A DNA stretch of 64,000 nt from Isoetes taiwanensis (taxonomy: Eukaryota > Streptophyta > Lycopodiopsida > Isoetales > Isoetaceae). The translations under genes and the position numbers were made by a program. The notes beneath the pieces are model-generated. The model saw nothing but the letters and a program-made list of their open reading frames with translations, ran no database searches and was not told the DNA's origin. This document shows, in pieces, positions 37,601-50,370 of the stretch (the first letter of the stretch is position 1; every line of letters starts with the position of its first letter). The stretch covers positions 9,019,003 through 9,083,002 of the forward strand of contig JAJEKV010000006.1 of assembly GCA_021234155.1 (NCBI GenBank). The letters are read 5' to 3'.

Positions 37601-38760
37601 TATAAGGACTAAGATATTTTGCGGTATAGCATTCATGTAAAGGGACTAAATTGCAAGAGTGCTTCTCGATTCGAAGTCGAAATTTTAGCTGGCGGCATGT
37701 TGTTTCTACCTTTTATATGTTTTCAAATAGACCCTTTACTCTTGTTTGTAGGTTTCCCATCGATCAGAGACATCGGATCGCCCATTCGGCGGGACGAGCA
37801 TGCATGTTTTGCATGCATGCGGTGGCGCATGCCCGTTGGTTGATTTTAGATGCGTTTCGCCCGACTTCTCATCGGTGGCTTCCTCTTCTCTCTCCGGTGA
37901 TTACCTTATTCTCTTTGAATTGTGGCGGGGGGCTTCTTCTGCCTGGTTTGGCCAATTTGGCGTTTCTTTCATCTTTGTCCTTTCTCGGCCTTTAGCCTTC
38001 ATCCACCTGACCTTCGTCCCTCGCTCCTGGTTTGTTAAGGAAGTCCTTTGGTATTGGGCGGTTTGTTGGTTTTCATCACGAGTCCCATTCTAGAATCCCA
38101 TCGATCGAGACATGGGATCGCCATTCTAGAATGGGGCCGTATATATGCATGCATGCGGGCGGCGCATGCCGTTCTGATTCTTGAGGGTTAAGCTATTTTA
38201 AAGGCGTTTACGCCCGACTTCTCATCGGTAGCTTCCTCTTCTCTCTCAGCGATTACCTTATTCTCTTTGAACCCACCCTCCCCTTCTTTGTTATTGTATT
38301 TTTTTATCGGCGTGGCGCGGCGTAATCAACCCCTCCACTCACGGGAGGTTTGTTTTGTCTTGTTGTTTTGTTGGTGATGTCGCGGTACATGTTAGGCGGC
38401 GGCATCTGTTTCGACTTTTCCATTCGTGGGTTTTGGGGCGTTTTTTATGCCTTACATTTGTCCAAGCCCCTTGCGAAGGCTTATCACTAGGGTTTTCCTC
38501 GAAAACCGAAAACCGAGGTTTTTAATCCCGTTGATAAGCTTTTTCAGCGGTACTAACCAATTTCTATTAGCATTGTATTTTGTTGGGGTCCAAATGATAT
38601 AATTGGATTTTCCCTTTATTTTTTATGGGTAGTTATTAGCATGTGTGCGGCTACCCACTATCCCTACATTAATAGAAATCTGCTTGAGATGAATGAGAAG
38701 CAAGTCTAAGTCGGGGCGGTTTGTTGGTTTCATCTTGCGGTCCCATTCTAGGTTTGTGGT
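37601..38760. repeat. Region of direct repeats with CATGCATG and hairpin motifs
   Basis: A segment of about 165-175 bp starting cccatcgatc(a)gagacat at 37756 recurs at 38097, both ending in ttctctttgaa (37918 and 38272). They share gcatgcatgcgg, ggcgcatgcc, cgcccgacttctcatcggt and cttcctcttctctct. A second shared phrase, ggcggtttgttggttt...tcccattcta, occurs at 38058 and 38714. CATGCATG is the RY element bound by B3 factors in seed-plant promoters, but here it may be chance. No gene was recognised. Confidence 0.7.
38479..38539. repeat. 61-bp near-palindrome (hairpin)
   Basis: gcttatcactagggttttcctcg pairs with cgaggtttttaatcccgttgataagc around the loop aaaaccgaaaac. The stem has few mismatches. 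It could be a foldback remnant or a transcribed hairpin; nothing else defines it. Confidence 0.8.
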
Positions 38761-41700
38761 GATTAGATTATTTTCCATTATCCTTACTAGTGCTTAAGTT
38801 ATGATGCTAACATTCACATATCACGGCATGACTTGCGGGAACTCTGAAACCGAATGGACTAAGCTAGAAGCATAGATAAGAATCACAATTTTGTCTATGT
38901 AAACACAAGCTGGATGAGCTTCATAACAAAGTACAATGTCATCTTTTTTTAATGAGTGATATGCTTTTGGAAGATGAAATTACAATCGCCTATGTTCTTT
39001 CAAGAAACATACTAATTTGTGATGTAAATTCATTATGTGCGTGTGCATATCATCTAAATGTGGGATTCCATTATTGCGCAAAAATCTCGGGGAACATGGG
39101 ATCATTTTGCACTGGCTGGTGATTTAAATATGGTTTTGCCTAGGTTTAGATGTAATACGGTTTGCATTATACCATTTGATTATCTACTTACTTAGAATAG
39201 ATTGTACATTGTGAAAAATCAAATATTGCACTTTGCAATTGCTTCTTTCTCGAATCTGTCGCACAATATGATGTTGTCACATGCATGTGCTCTATACATT
39301 TTATCTTTCTATATTTATTTGATGGCACCATATTTGATTAAAATTGCATTTCTAATGTTGTTATACTATCTCAGCTATTGTTGTGTGCGAGAATTGAATG
39401 CGGGGATTAGTCATCTCTATATATGGTTTGATGTAGACCATGAGCGTAAGAAAGGTTTCAAAGCAGGGCTATTCCCGACAATGCATATGACCATTTTGAG
39501 GGTAATAAAGTGATCACGCCTTGGTAATGATGCAATTATTTCTTTGCTCTCTGGTTTAATATCTATTATTATAGATTACTCTTAACTATAACTTATCGTG
39601 ATGTAGGGATATATGGTAAAGATGAATCATATGTCATTTATTTACGTAGATTATGCTTCATTCAAAGTATTGGATATGTGAATGTGCAACCTTGAGATTC
39701 TGCCATCTTCAAAGGTACATTTCACCCGATGCCAAATGCAAAGAGATGATCATGGTAAGCTTGATATTTTGCAAAGATTGTCATTGAGATTGCGGGAGAA
39801 TTTAGAATCTAAAATTGTGTTGCGGGTTGGGCGTGGTAAAATATACACTATTTTTGATGCAAAGCCCTATGATCCGCGATGGAAGCGGCATTACTTGGTT
39901 CTATGAGGCTTCGAGGCGAATATATGGTAAGTATTGATGGAATTTTTTATGCATTGAATTCTTCAAGGTGGTGGTTGGCGGTGTGCGGCAAGGTGCATGT
40001 GCCCGGCGGCAAAATTTTTTCCATTTAGTTTTGAAGTTTTGAGATCCCAAATTGGGGGGATCTAGCACGAGCTATAACATCCCTAGATTGAAACAAAGCG
40101 GCACATCATCTGCTTCCCATTCTAAATATATTCTATGGTGCCTTCCAGCCTACACTTCTCATGTTTGGATCTGTTTCATGGTACCTTATGAATACTTTTG
40201 CATCCACATGGCCTTGCTGACCTAACTTTAGTTCCTGCTTTGCCCATAATGGCCCCTGCATATGCAGCTTCTATGCTCATTGTATGAATGAAAACATTGC
40301 CAAATGTTGCTGCTGCAACCACTCCTGGAGGTGTAGGCTCTGCATAGTATATTGATGTTGTTAATAGATTGCTTGCAAAAGTGTAGACCCGTTTGCATGG
40401 GTTCTGAGGCGATTACTTACTGTTAAATGGTTCCATGTGCAAAATAGCATTTTTACCAAATCTACATTCTTCAGGTGTGCCAAATCGATTGGAGCATTCT
40501 TTTGCATCTACAATAACTCTATTAGTGGGGTGGTAGAATTATTTTTAAGCGTAGGTGGAGCAATTCCAATTCGGTTGTATTTGTGGTGGGTTGTAACTTG
40601 ACATAAAATCACGGTGGCGGGTTTTATCAATTGGGCATCTAAATTCACCGCATTAAAACCAAATAATATGAGTATTAGCAATCAACGTCATGTAAGATTG
40701 TATAAATCATTGGAGTCAATATGCTTTAGGCTCTTCATCTTATTTTTGTAATGGATCTCTCTAAATGCTTGATGAATTTATTGAATGTCTAACTCTTATC
40801 ACAGTCTTTAAAGAGATGATCTCAATATCGAGGTTGTTATTCTAGACCCACATTTATGTCATGTGTCTCTGTGCTATTGAAAAATCAACAATAACCTTTT
40901 AACCAAGTCTGTTGATGTAACTTTACGGACTTAAGGAGCTTCTAATCTCAATATGAATACTTGCTCTTGTATAGTCTAAGGAGTTCTTAATAGAGGTTGA
41001 GCATAAAATGTCAAAGATGACTTATGTCTAGAAACCATGAACATGAGTATTTGCTCTTTATCGTCTTAACTAAATCTTAATCCGGGTTAAGCGAGCTTAT
41101 TGAGTTGCTTTTATGTAGGGGTAAGAGGCAATAAGTAACTTTTATTTTCTCTTTCATTTGGTTCTTCAGTTATGGCGAAGGCCCTTTGAATCTTGGATGG
41201 ATCACGGATGGAGCTTGAATTCTGCGAGGCTATTTGCATTTGTTGTATTAGCATTGAATGCATTGGTTGGTGGCTTTAAAACAAAAATTGGTTGCATTCT
41301 TTGCGATAGGTACTGTGCACGTGGCATAAGCTACATCTGTTCATATCACGTTTGATGCATTTGCATGTCCATGGTGTTAAAGTATCAATAATATACCCAT
41401 TATTTCCGTTTGGAAAGATCCCGTCGGCTTGGTTCAAAGGCTTAAGAAATGAAAGCGGTTAAATTAGGATTTGATTGTGTTTTGTATTTTTATGATATTT
41501 TGATTGTGCCAGAATCTTTGTTGCAAGCACGGATTTGTTGCAAGCCTAGATTTGTTTTAGTTTGGCCATCTTTGTGATCCTCTTGGAGATAAAGTGCTAT
41601 TTCTTGGCATTGGCGTTATTATAGATTTGTTCATCTTATGTAAAATGCTAATATGCTTTTGCGGTCTGGTTAACATGCTAAGGCAAGAATGTACTTGGAA

Positions 41701-43140
41701 TCGACCATTCTTTGCATGTAAATAAATTCACAAGTATTGTGATGCGTGAATTACAATCTGCGGTGGTTATTGATTATTATTGTAGAGTGCTGAAAAGTAG
41801 TCATGGCGTCTTTGCTTTGTCATGATAAAATATTTTTGATGCTTAAACCATGTCAAAGCTGAATCATTGCTCCTTGCTCAATTCAAAATGCTCAATTTAT
41901 TCCATTTTTTTGTGAAGATTTCGGTTGGAATTCACCCAAAATATTGCTTTGTTGTCATTTTGATGATCCTAATGTCCAATTTTGTGAAGAGTTCATTTAG
42001 GTCAAATGCAAAAAAGAAAAGAAAAAGCATTTATCCTATTCTTGGTTCTTCAAACTCAACCAATGGCTCGGTCATGTTTGTAACCAATGGAATTGGTTAT
42101 GCATGAATGCATTGCCCCTACATATGTAGAGACACAAATATGTTATATTACATAAATCATTTCATAATTAGTATTAGTATTTTCTCCTATATTCACCACA
42201 TGTTTATGGTATGTACTCATGTTTCCTATTACTCTTTGGATAGCTTCTATGGTATTTGTTGAACTATATTCATAACTCTTATCAATCTACAACTTCAGTT
42301 CCTTTGTGTATATCCCTAGCTTTTACAAAAACCATTATTCACAATAAATTCGAGGAAAACAAAATAGTTTAGGCACTCAACATCTTGCAAAAATGATTTT
42401 GTTGTACAAATCTTGACTCAACAAAATGATTTTTGTTGTAAGTTCAACGCATGCACATGCATTTCACACCCTACATTTTTCATTCATGTGAACATACATG
42501 CAAAACATATAGAGGATGATGCCCACATCTTCTACAACTTATACATGTCTACAAATGCGAACCTTGAATATTTCGGTTTAATTACAATCGAGTTTACTAT
42601 CCAATAAAGTCAAAGTCGTTAAATAAATAACCATTACTATTATGTTTGGAAACTTGGCGACTAATACACCCTCTAATACTCTCATTACGTTTATATTCCA
42701 CTATAGCTACTCATTCCATCACCTAAATAGGCATCCCATCCTACCTCTATTTTTCTACCCCATTTTAGGGCCCAATACTAATGCCGGCATGCATCTTTAC
42801 GTTCTAGTATATAGGAAAACAAATGTGTATTCGAGTACTGCTTTGGTTCTAGATGGCTGTTGTGGTCCATTTAGGAATGCCCTCGGACTACAATCTTTCA
42901 TAATATTATCTCTTCTACTTTCGTGGCATTATTTTTTGCCCAAACAAAGTAGTTGATGGCATATGAGTGTTCCTCTCTTAAACAGGATGCAAGGAATCAT
43001 ATTCCAAATTGGGTCTTACAAATAGACCACTATATGTATGTGTGTAAGTGCAACGTGCTTGAGAATCAAAATAATTAATTGTAAAAGTTCTCGATAATGT
43101 AAAACTCTACAAAGCAACAACATGTACAAAATCATCATTA
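38761..43140. other. Long stretch without a recognised gene
   Basis: AT-rich. Open pieces with a coding look but no family: WFDVDHERKKGFKAGLF near 39420-39480 and AKPYDPRWKRHYLVL near 39860-39905 (both plus strand), with an ag|GGATATATGG-type acceptor near 39606. They may be exons of one decayed gene; I do not name it. No tRNA, microsatellite or mobile end was recognised. Confidence 0.35.
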
Positions 43141-43735
43141 TCCACAGGTGCTGCCCGGGTTAATGCCTTTGTACATCGCTATGATCACCAGCATGCTCTG
43201 CCGGTATGCCTTTCTACGTCTTTAGGGCGTTGAGACTCTTGAGCATTGTCTCTTTGATTGTCCTGAGGTTCAACCGGCGTGGTCCACAGGCTACAAAGGT
43301 TTGTTTAGATACGTTGGGTGCCGATGCATCCGCTTTAGCGTCCTATCCCAAGCGCATGCCTTCCGGCTAAACAAAGGGCATTTTCATCTTGGTTCGGTTG
43401 GCTCCTATAATTAGATATGGGGCGTCGGGGTGCCACATCTTTCAGGGCATTTATTCATACACTGCGGTGTTTGTGCAGTGGCCCGAAAAAGATATTGGCG
43501 ACCCTCTGAGTGCTCCTCCGCCAGGCTTCCGGAAGCGGTGGAGCGCATCTGGTTGGTATCTTGAATTGATTCTTATCATTAGTCTCCTATTAAGATTGGT
43601 ACATTGTACTCGGGCTCGTGTTCACTGTCGCATCTTTGTGTGTGCTTACACAGTTAAGATGAAGACATGTAAATTTTGTACTTTTCTCGATTAATAAACT
43701 TTTGGCTTTAAGCTGGGAATTTTTTTTTTTTAATC
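43141..43735 (+). mobile_element. L1-type LINE 3' end with zinc-binding (zf-RVT-like) segment
   Basis: ETLEHCLFDCPEVQPAW (about 43230-43280) matches the C-terminal Cys/His segment of plant L1 ORF2 (ExxxHxxxxCxxxxxxW). Sequence continues in broken frames to cgattaataaacttttggct and a T-run (43721-43731), resembling the 3' end seen at 4410-4440. It is 5'-truncated and dead. Confidence 0.7.
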
Positions 43736-44439
43736 TAAAACTCTACAAGCGGCAACTTGGAAAGGATATAAATAATCGGGTTAAAGATTCCAAGTTTTAA
43801 AATTTCTTTGTATATAGGAGTCTTATAATAACTATTTGGAATAGTTGTAGCGTCATAATGAAATTGTAAAAGGTTTGGTAAAGCTATCTTCACCTTAGTT
43901 GTCTTAACCTCTTCAATCTCTCACGCACCAGAATCTTGACTCACTATACTTACGTATTAATTCTCTTCTTTTTAGCTCCCGATGCTTGGCAAAAGGACTT
44001 AAGCATTTGATCCCTCAAATGGAGATGATGAAATCAAATAAGAAGACTTGCGGATTCAAATTAATCTTAATAGGCTCATTGGTGGTTGCAAAATTCTTTT
44101 ATTTCAATCTTTTAGTTTTACGGAAGGATTTGCAACTAGTGTTTAGTTTGAAATCATTTGATAGCAACTCTTTTATTTTTGATCGTTTGGGTTTTCGAAG
44201 AAAGCGTTTAGTTTGGAGGGCTAGAAACAAGGTTCCAATTCCTGCAACCCGGTGGCAACCACATGTACCATCAGAGACTCTTTTGTAATGAGCTGGTTGA
44301 AAACATGACCGATTAGTGTTAGAACAATTTTAGCAATAAATATGATCGATTGAAAGTTGGATCGAACTTCGGCTTATGAAATCTAAGTTAATGTAGAACC
44401 AAAAAGCGGCTTTGCAATGGAAAAATAAGGTAAGTCATT
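43736..44439. other. Stretch without an assigned gene
   Basis: A plus-strand open frame at 43986-44288 ends FDRLGFRRKRLVWRARNK and PIPATRWQPH; it looks protein-like, but I cannot assign a family. Nothing else is seen. Confidence 0.3.
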
Positions 44440-46668
44440 AGGTAAATAATACATTGAGATATTTAACTTATTGGCATATTTACAAAAGTTACAAAATGCA
44501 AGATGCAAGGAACCTAGTTTCTAAGACAATGTTCATAGAAAATGGGTTTAGAATACCCACCATCTGCAACTTCGTAAGAACCATGATCACATCTTGTGTT
44601 ATGTCCAACTCCTCTAATACATCTGCAAATACAAGCTTTAGCAACTCGTTTCAAAAATAACTCAAAGTATTTTAACACCTACCTTTGTATTGAGTTTCAA
44701 CTATCTTGGCAGTATGCTTAGTCTCACACCACACATGGAGAATGCACCTGGAGGAAACTATGTTTTCTTGAACACCATCTTGTGCCACTATCTGCATAAT
44801 TTGTTGACTCAATCAATAGAGGCTATACTTTGAGGGAATGCAATACGATGATAACAAAAGAGTTTTTACCAAACCAAACAACTTCTTATAAAGGGCGATA
44901 CGCCATTTGTGGAGTGAAATCTTGAGGATTGGGATAAGACATAGCTCTAGTGACAGATACTCCCACACGTTGTCCATAAAAGGTTGCAGATATAGTCCAC
45001 CTTTTTCCAATTCAGAGCAATATTCTACCTCCATCTCGGTGACAACATTCACGTGCTTGAAACCTTCTTACAAAAGTATTCGACGGAGGAGACTGCACCA
45101 AGGTGAACAAGGGACAAAATCTCATTCTATAGTGTGATTATTTATATTAGAGTTACAACACAGTAACTAAAAAGAGCATTTTTTATATACCAAAAGAGCA
45201 TTTCTATATACCACTCCATGGACGACAAAGCCAATTCAATTCTATGCGCAAATGCAAAGGATACAACATGGCTCTAGAAGTAGCTACATAAAAAATACGT
45301 TTTTCATGGAACCAAAGATCTAGTGAAAGAGCATTTTATATACCACCAGTCTCTCTTCAGTGAAGTCCGCACGACATGGTTCTAGAAGTAGAATGATAGA
45401 ATACTAGAGAAGCTCAAAGTGCATGACACGTCTTATATAGAAAGTCTCGAACTCAAGACCTCTTTTAGTTATTGGAAATTGGGTTTTGTTTCTAAATTCA
45501 GAATCTATATAAAAACAAAAGAGGAGAATTTATTCTAACCTCGGAAATGGTAGATGTGCCTCCGGCATTGGGATTCAGTTGATACGTTTTGCATCCACAC
45601 CCAAATGGAAAGTGAGAATGGAAGAAATTGCTTCAAATCTGCCCACCAGACGGCCTTTCCTTCGCAGCGGGCTCTATTTTCTTTCATCAGTGCCAACATG
45701 AGCAGCAGATTTTCTGCAATGGTAGACCTGACAATGAAGTCATTTGTTAAGCATCAGTAGCACAGGAGCCTCATTTTCCGACAAATACAATCTCTTCTTA
45801 GCCTTCTGATTTTTTTGTTCATGCCTTCAAATTTCAGCCCCTTCATCACGGTTTCTCTTCGGGAATTCAAGCTTTTTCAGAGGTTCTAATTTCAGAAAAA
45901 TCCTTTGCCCTTTCATTTTGGACTACTTCAATCTTTCTGGGCACCCGACCTTGTGTCTGTTCTTTGCCCTTATAATTTGTACTGGCGGACTTGTTTTGAC
46001 GAACAACATACTGTTAAATTTCTTTCTTCAAAGCAATTTTTATGTTACCAGGTGAATTGATGACCTGATTTGGCGAAAGGGGAGGCCATTTTTTCTTGAA
46101 GCAATTTAGACCTGTTATTTGGCTCCACAACTCTGTTCCAGGTACGTCTTTGCCCTTGCCCGCCCTAAATTCAAATCTTTCTTTACAAAACCCGAACACC
46201 TACTGTCGGAATGAACTTACCTTTAAAATTCTTGGCACCGAACCCCTTCCCCTCAAACACACAGCTCCCTGTTTCCGACATCCTGTATGAACACGCCGTT
46301 TGAATAATCCACCGTTTCTCGCAGTCCAGCCTCCTGGCGATAGCACTGCATGCTAGGCTCGATCCCTCAAATGGAGAAAAAACACCCTTCTTGCCCTGCC
46401 GGAACCAGCTGCTCGCTTCTTGGCAAATTAGGGCATCGATTTCCCACCCGCTTTGGAGTCGATCAAGGCACTGTTTGGGCGATCTTCCACCAATTTGAAG
46501 CTCTGGGAGGACTGATTCGCCGGAACTTGCCTGATCTTGGAGGGAAGAAGGCAAGTCGTGCCAGTTGCGTGTCGATCCTCCGGTGGTGGGGCAGATGCTG
46601 TTAACATCTATGAAATTTTTGATTGTTTCGTTGTATTCCAGTGGATTTTGCGTCTCGGTGGCGGCCAT
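44440..46668 (-). CDS. Unidentified, apparently spliced gene (or recent relic)
   Basis: Minus-strand blocks with a coding look occur in order. Exon-like 46221-46668 starts at an ATG in good plant context (gcagccATGGCC; MAATETQNPLEYNE) and stays open for about 149 codons to an AAAG|gtaagt donor. It is followed by ERFEFRAGKGKDVPGTELW (about 46180-46120) and NKSASTNYKGKEQTQGR (about 45990-45940). Next is a block at 45541-45727 behind a tgtcag acceptor (STIAENLLLMLALMKENRA, CEGKAVWWADLKQFLPF) ending at a gttag donor. Then IVAQDGVQENIVSSRCILHVW up to CAATACAAAG|gtaggt (about 44690), and VLEELDITQDVIMVLTKL behind tatttgcag (about 44632). The first putative intron would be only about 40 bp if the nearest acceptor is used, so the model there is doubtful. 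In-frame stops separate some blocks. I do not recognise the family; transposon motifs are absent. Confidence 0.4.
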
Positions 46669-46719
46669 GGCTGCGTGCTCGAGGCCGGAGCTCCGGAACC
46701 ACGAATATCCCAAGGTAGC

Positions 46720-47565
46720 AGTTCTTCACAGCGCCATAGCCAAGACCAGGAACTTATTATAATTCGTTTTCTAAAATAGGTTATAAACTTTTTTGACTAT
46801 TTTTTTAATTTAAACCATGTAACTAATTTTACTTGCCCTTTTTTTGGCTTGCATAACAAGCAACCATATTTACATATTCAATTTAACAAAGGTGTCTAAA
46901 CGCTAAAAGTATTGACAATGTCGTGTTTTTAAACCATGGCATATTATTCATGAGATATTCATGGCATATCCATGATAATATATCTTTGGCTGATAACAGA
47001 GCGTGAAAACATACAAGCATTGTTTAGAGACTTCACATTTTATTTTTCAATTTTTAGTGTGGTTCAAACATAGCACAGGCCAGCGCTCGGGTTTTATCCG
47101 ACTGTTAGTTGCAAAAGCTAGGTCACATGTCAATGCTGGACTAGTAGATGAAAAACAACAATTATTTAGTAAAATGGCTTTATATTATGTTTTTACTTAG
47201 AAAGAACTGAATTCAATTGGTTTTTTCGTCCACAGGCACCAAAAAACCTATTAGACCTAAACAAAAGACACAATACCCTTTTTCTGTCAGGATTAGAAAA
47301 CCCCCAAAAGATTTATTTTTAGCATCATGAGATAATGAGGTTCACCAATGGTAGTAGTATTATTATTTACACCACATCTAAGTATACAAACCGTCAATGT
47401 ATGAAGCTATATTTCATGAACTTCATTGTGTCTTGGTTTTTAGCATGGGTAAAAGCAGTGTTGGTTAAATATGTCTCTACATATAAAATATATTTTTGGT
47501 ACAAACATACTCTATATATATGTATCTTATAATACCGCCCTTGGTCGAATTTTTTTTTCCCCCAA
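46720..47565. other. Non-coding stretch
   Basis: AT-rich; may contain the promoter of the unidentified minus-strand gene next to 46720. No motif is convincing. Confidence 0.4.
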
Positions 47566-49400
47566 TCGATAGTCTTTTTTTTTTTGAAGAATATGAAATA
47601 TATTAAACCACTAGAATCACGATCAAGGACAATGATAAGTGTGGTGCTAAGAAATGAAGCGCCCATCGTGATCCACAATCTGGCCAAGGAATGTAAAATA
47701 GAATTTCCGCGTTTAAGCGTGCGGACAAAGCTTAGGACTTGGTAAGCACCTTACAACTTATGCCTCAAGATCGAAACCAGCGAAAGGGGCTAAGCCGTGC
47801 ATTACGAAAGACCTTAAAACTCGTCTTTTTCAAATCAGCCACACAAGCCCAAGCTCTGCATAAATGGCGCGCTGGCTAAGCAGCCCTTTGCCACCTACTA
47901 GGAAGGACTCCCAAAGAGAATCTTATTTGCATAGTGAAGTCCCAAAGGGGCTCCACCGGGGACCAAAAATTTGCCCCTACCTCTGTGCATAGGACAAGCG
48001 ATTATCTCAATGGTCTCCGCGTCGCCTCCATAAAGGGCATGTTTCCACTACGAGGGCTTGGACTGTGGACGGGACATTCACCACGAGGCTCACGGTGCAA
48101 GATCACGCCACAAAAGGTGCAGTTTTAGGAGGAGGCAATGTATTCCGCCCACATCCACGGCGGGCCACTTACTCCCTAGAAGCTTAGCGACCACTTATCC
48201 AGAAAGCGAAGCGTGCGAAGCTAAGAGCCCATAAGCCCGATGCTAGGGAGATGCATCAAGTCCACTGTCGACTTCCAAGCGATTGACTTGAGGAAGACAA
48301 AACACAATGGAATAGCATTGGCAATTACGGCCCCAAGTCAGGTATGTCCCCGCCCGAAGGCGGATCTTTCTAAAAACTCTCCGCGGCGGATGACCCTCCC
48401 AATACCCGATCATGGATGGATGTTACCCGCGGCAATCCATCGTGGCAGCGAAATACAGGGTGTAGGGAAGAGGCCAGGAGATCACGAGAGTCAAGGGTAC
48501 CCCGGAGAAAGGCGATGAGGCTACCGTACACTTACCCCAGGGTCAATGAAAAGAACCTTGGCCGCCTTCGGGCCTTGGGGAGACCCGTATGTAGCAAAAT
48601 AGCGAGGGGGTTCGGGGGATTTGATATAGATATAATTCTTGAAACCATAGACCATATCCACTAAAAACAATTCAATGGGTTATTATAAAAAAAAACATAG
48701 ATTTAAGATAAAAAAATAGTCACATTAGCTCCTTTCGGTTAGATTTGGTTAAAATGATCTTATTAGGACATTGAGTTATTTTGGTAGGGGTTGAATCCGA
48801 GTATTTCATATTCAAAAACTTAAAAGCAAAGCGGTATAGGCTAGATTCGATATACCATCAAAGCCTTAGGCAAACTTCGTATTAGACATCTTTAAAATCA
48901 TAGAAGCGTCCCCAATCATAATTGAGCATAATCGAAGCGAGGAGGTGTCGGAGGCTCCAACATATAGTGGGCGTGGGATTGGCCAGGATCCGACATTTGT
49001 GGTAGTCGGGGTGCATCTCGTTTAGAATATGTAGCATGAGGGAATGGCGCAAATCCTCAAGCGGAGGTCCGGCAGAAGCGGGCGAGGTGCTTTACTTCTA
49101 AACACAATAGTGTGGCGGCGGTATTGCCAGAGCCAAACACAGGGGATTATTTATCACCCGCAACAAGCGCGGATAGTTGACACGGGAACAGCCGTGTGCA
49201 AGAGACATCAAGCATACCCAAGCCCCTACATGCGGGACACACACACTCCACCATGCAACCTTCCTTTGTAGCCCCTCCTCATTCCCTCGAGGTTGCCTAA
49301 CTTGAGGCACCCCACTTTGCGTTTCTAGCTATGCCGCGATGTTGTGCCATGTTAGTTGTTTTTTCATTTTGAGCCATCCGATTCGTAATTTTTTGGATCC
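47566..49400 (-). pseudogene. L1-type LINE, 3' part, minus strand
   Basis: On the minus strand the sequence ends tttaatatatttcatattct followed by an A-run (47572-47587), a LINE poly-A tail. Upstream (higher coordinates) KVAWWSVCVP and GLGMLDVS (about 49270-49190) correspond to KVAWAKCIKP and GSLGMLDV of the LINE at 3601-4440. KLLPDLRLRICAIPSCYIF-like and CTFCG pieces lie between. It is GC-richer than its surroundings, with many frame breaks. The plus-strand open frames here are shadows. Confidence 0.6.
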
Positions 49401-49862
49401 TAGGGCGCGGAAATTAGAAAAAGCCTAGGATTCTGTGTAACTCTAACGGCGAGGCCATTGAGCGATCGGATCCTGTTTAAGCGGCTCCTATTTCTATTCC
49501 CTCTGTTTTGGCATTTGTAGTTTTATTGCTTGCCAAGCGGCTTGGTTGAAACATGCTTAGTTCATGCCACAACTATGGCCAACCTCTAGTTGCTGGCATG
49601 ATACACCAATGTTCTCTTTTATTTGGACGTGACAGGGGATTGATTCAACTCTGTTTTGTAAAGAACTCTATTTTTTTTAAGTCCTAATGGATGCGGTTTA
49701 GGAGGTATTTTTCAATAGGAGCTAACTAACTTGTGTTTATAAAAGTTTGGTGGCAAAGCAATTTTTTACATGCTTGTCAGCGTGGCACCTTTGCATTTGA
49801 ATTAGCTGAGTTTATCTGTTTCTAGAGATGAATAGCAAGACCATTCTACCTGTTTTGCATAA
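49401..49862. other. Stretch left of block copy 2
   Basis: No feature recognised. It does not resemble the Helitron-side flank of copy 1, so the block border at 49863 is sharp. Confidence 0.4.
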
Positions 49863-49989
49863 GGTGCTCTTTAAACACTTTACTTAAGTAAAAGCAAAAA
49901 TTTTTCATGTGAATAGGCATGCAATACAAACCCTCTTTTTATATTTTTGGCATGATTCTTTTATCTCCTTGTTTTCCTTTAGGGTCTAT

Positions 49990-50370
49990 TCGCACCCATG
50001 GTTAAGTTTAGTTAAGTTAATTTTTTACGTTAAGTTAACACTAATCGGAAAACTAGTTAAAAATTATAGTTAGGCTAACTTAACGGAAAACCGTTCGCCT
50101 CGTTTTAGTTATAAAATTTGGTTAAAAATAAGCAACTAGCTAACTAAATGCTTTTCCCGAACATGTCTAGTTAAATTAGCCAAATGCATAAAAAATTATA
50201 AGCACATTCAACTAAACTTAAAGTGACCTCCTAAAAACATTTTGTCTATTATTCTAACATGGTATCGGATTTCAATTTCTTAGATCTAGTATATTTAGGT
50301 AAAAAACAGTTTTTTTTTATGTTACGTCTAATTTTTTTCATGTCCTAAATTTAAATGGAACAAAAAATTA
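49990..50370 (+). mobile_element. Copia-type LTR end with primer site, block copy 2
   Basis: Counterpart of 15410-15790: ttattctaaca ends at 50259 and tggtatcgg follows. Confidence 0.45.

Noticed and set aside
43986..44288. 100-codon open frame (+) ending in a basic, Trp/Arg-rich tail
   Set aside because: Looks protein-like but has no family match and no flanking gene structure; kept only as a remark.
46350..46779. Plus-strand open frames of 65-84 codons
   Set aside because: Antisense to the better-supported first exon of the unidentified minus-strand gene.
48240..48664. GC-rich plus-strand open frames of 82-92 codons
   Set aside because: They overlap the minus-strand LINE and appear to be shadows of its former coding sequence.
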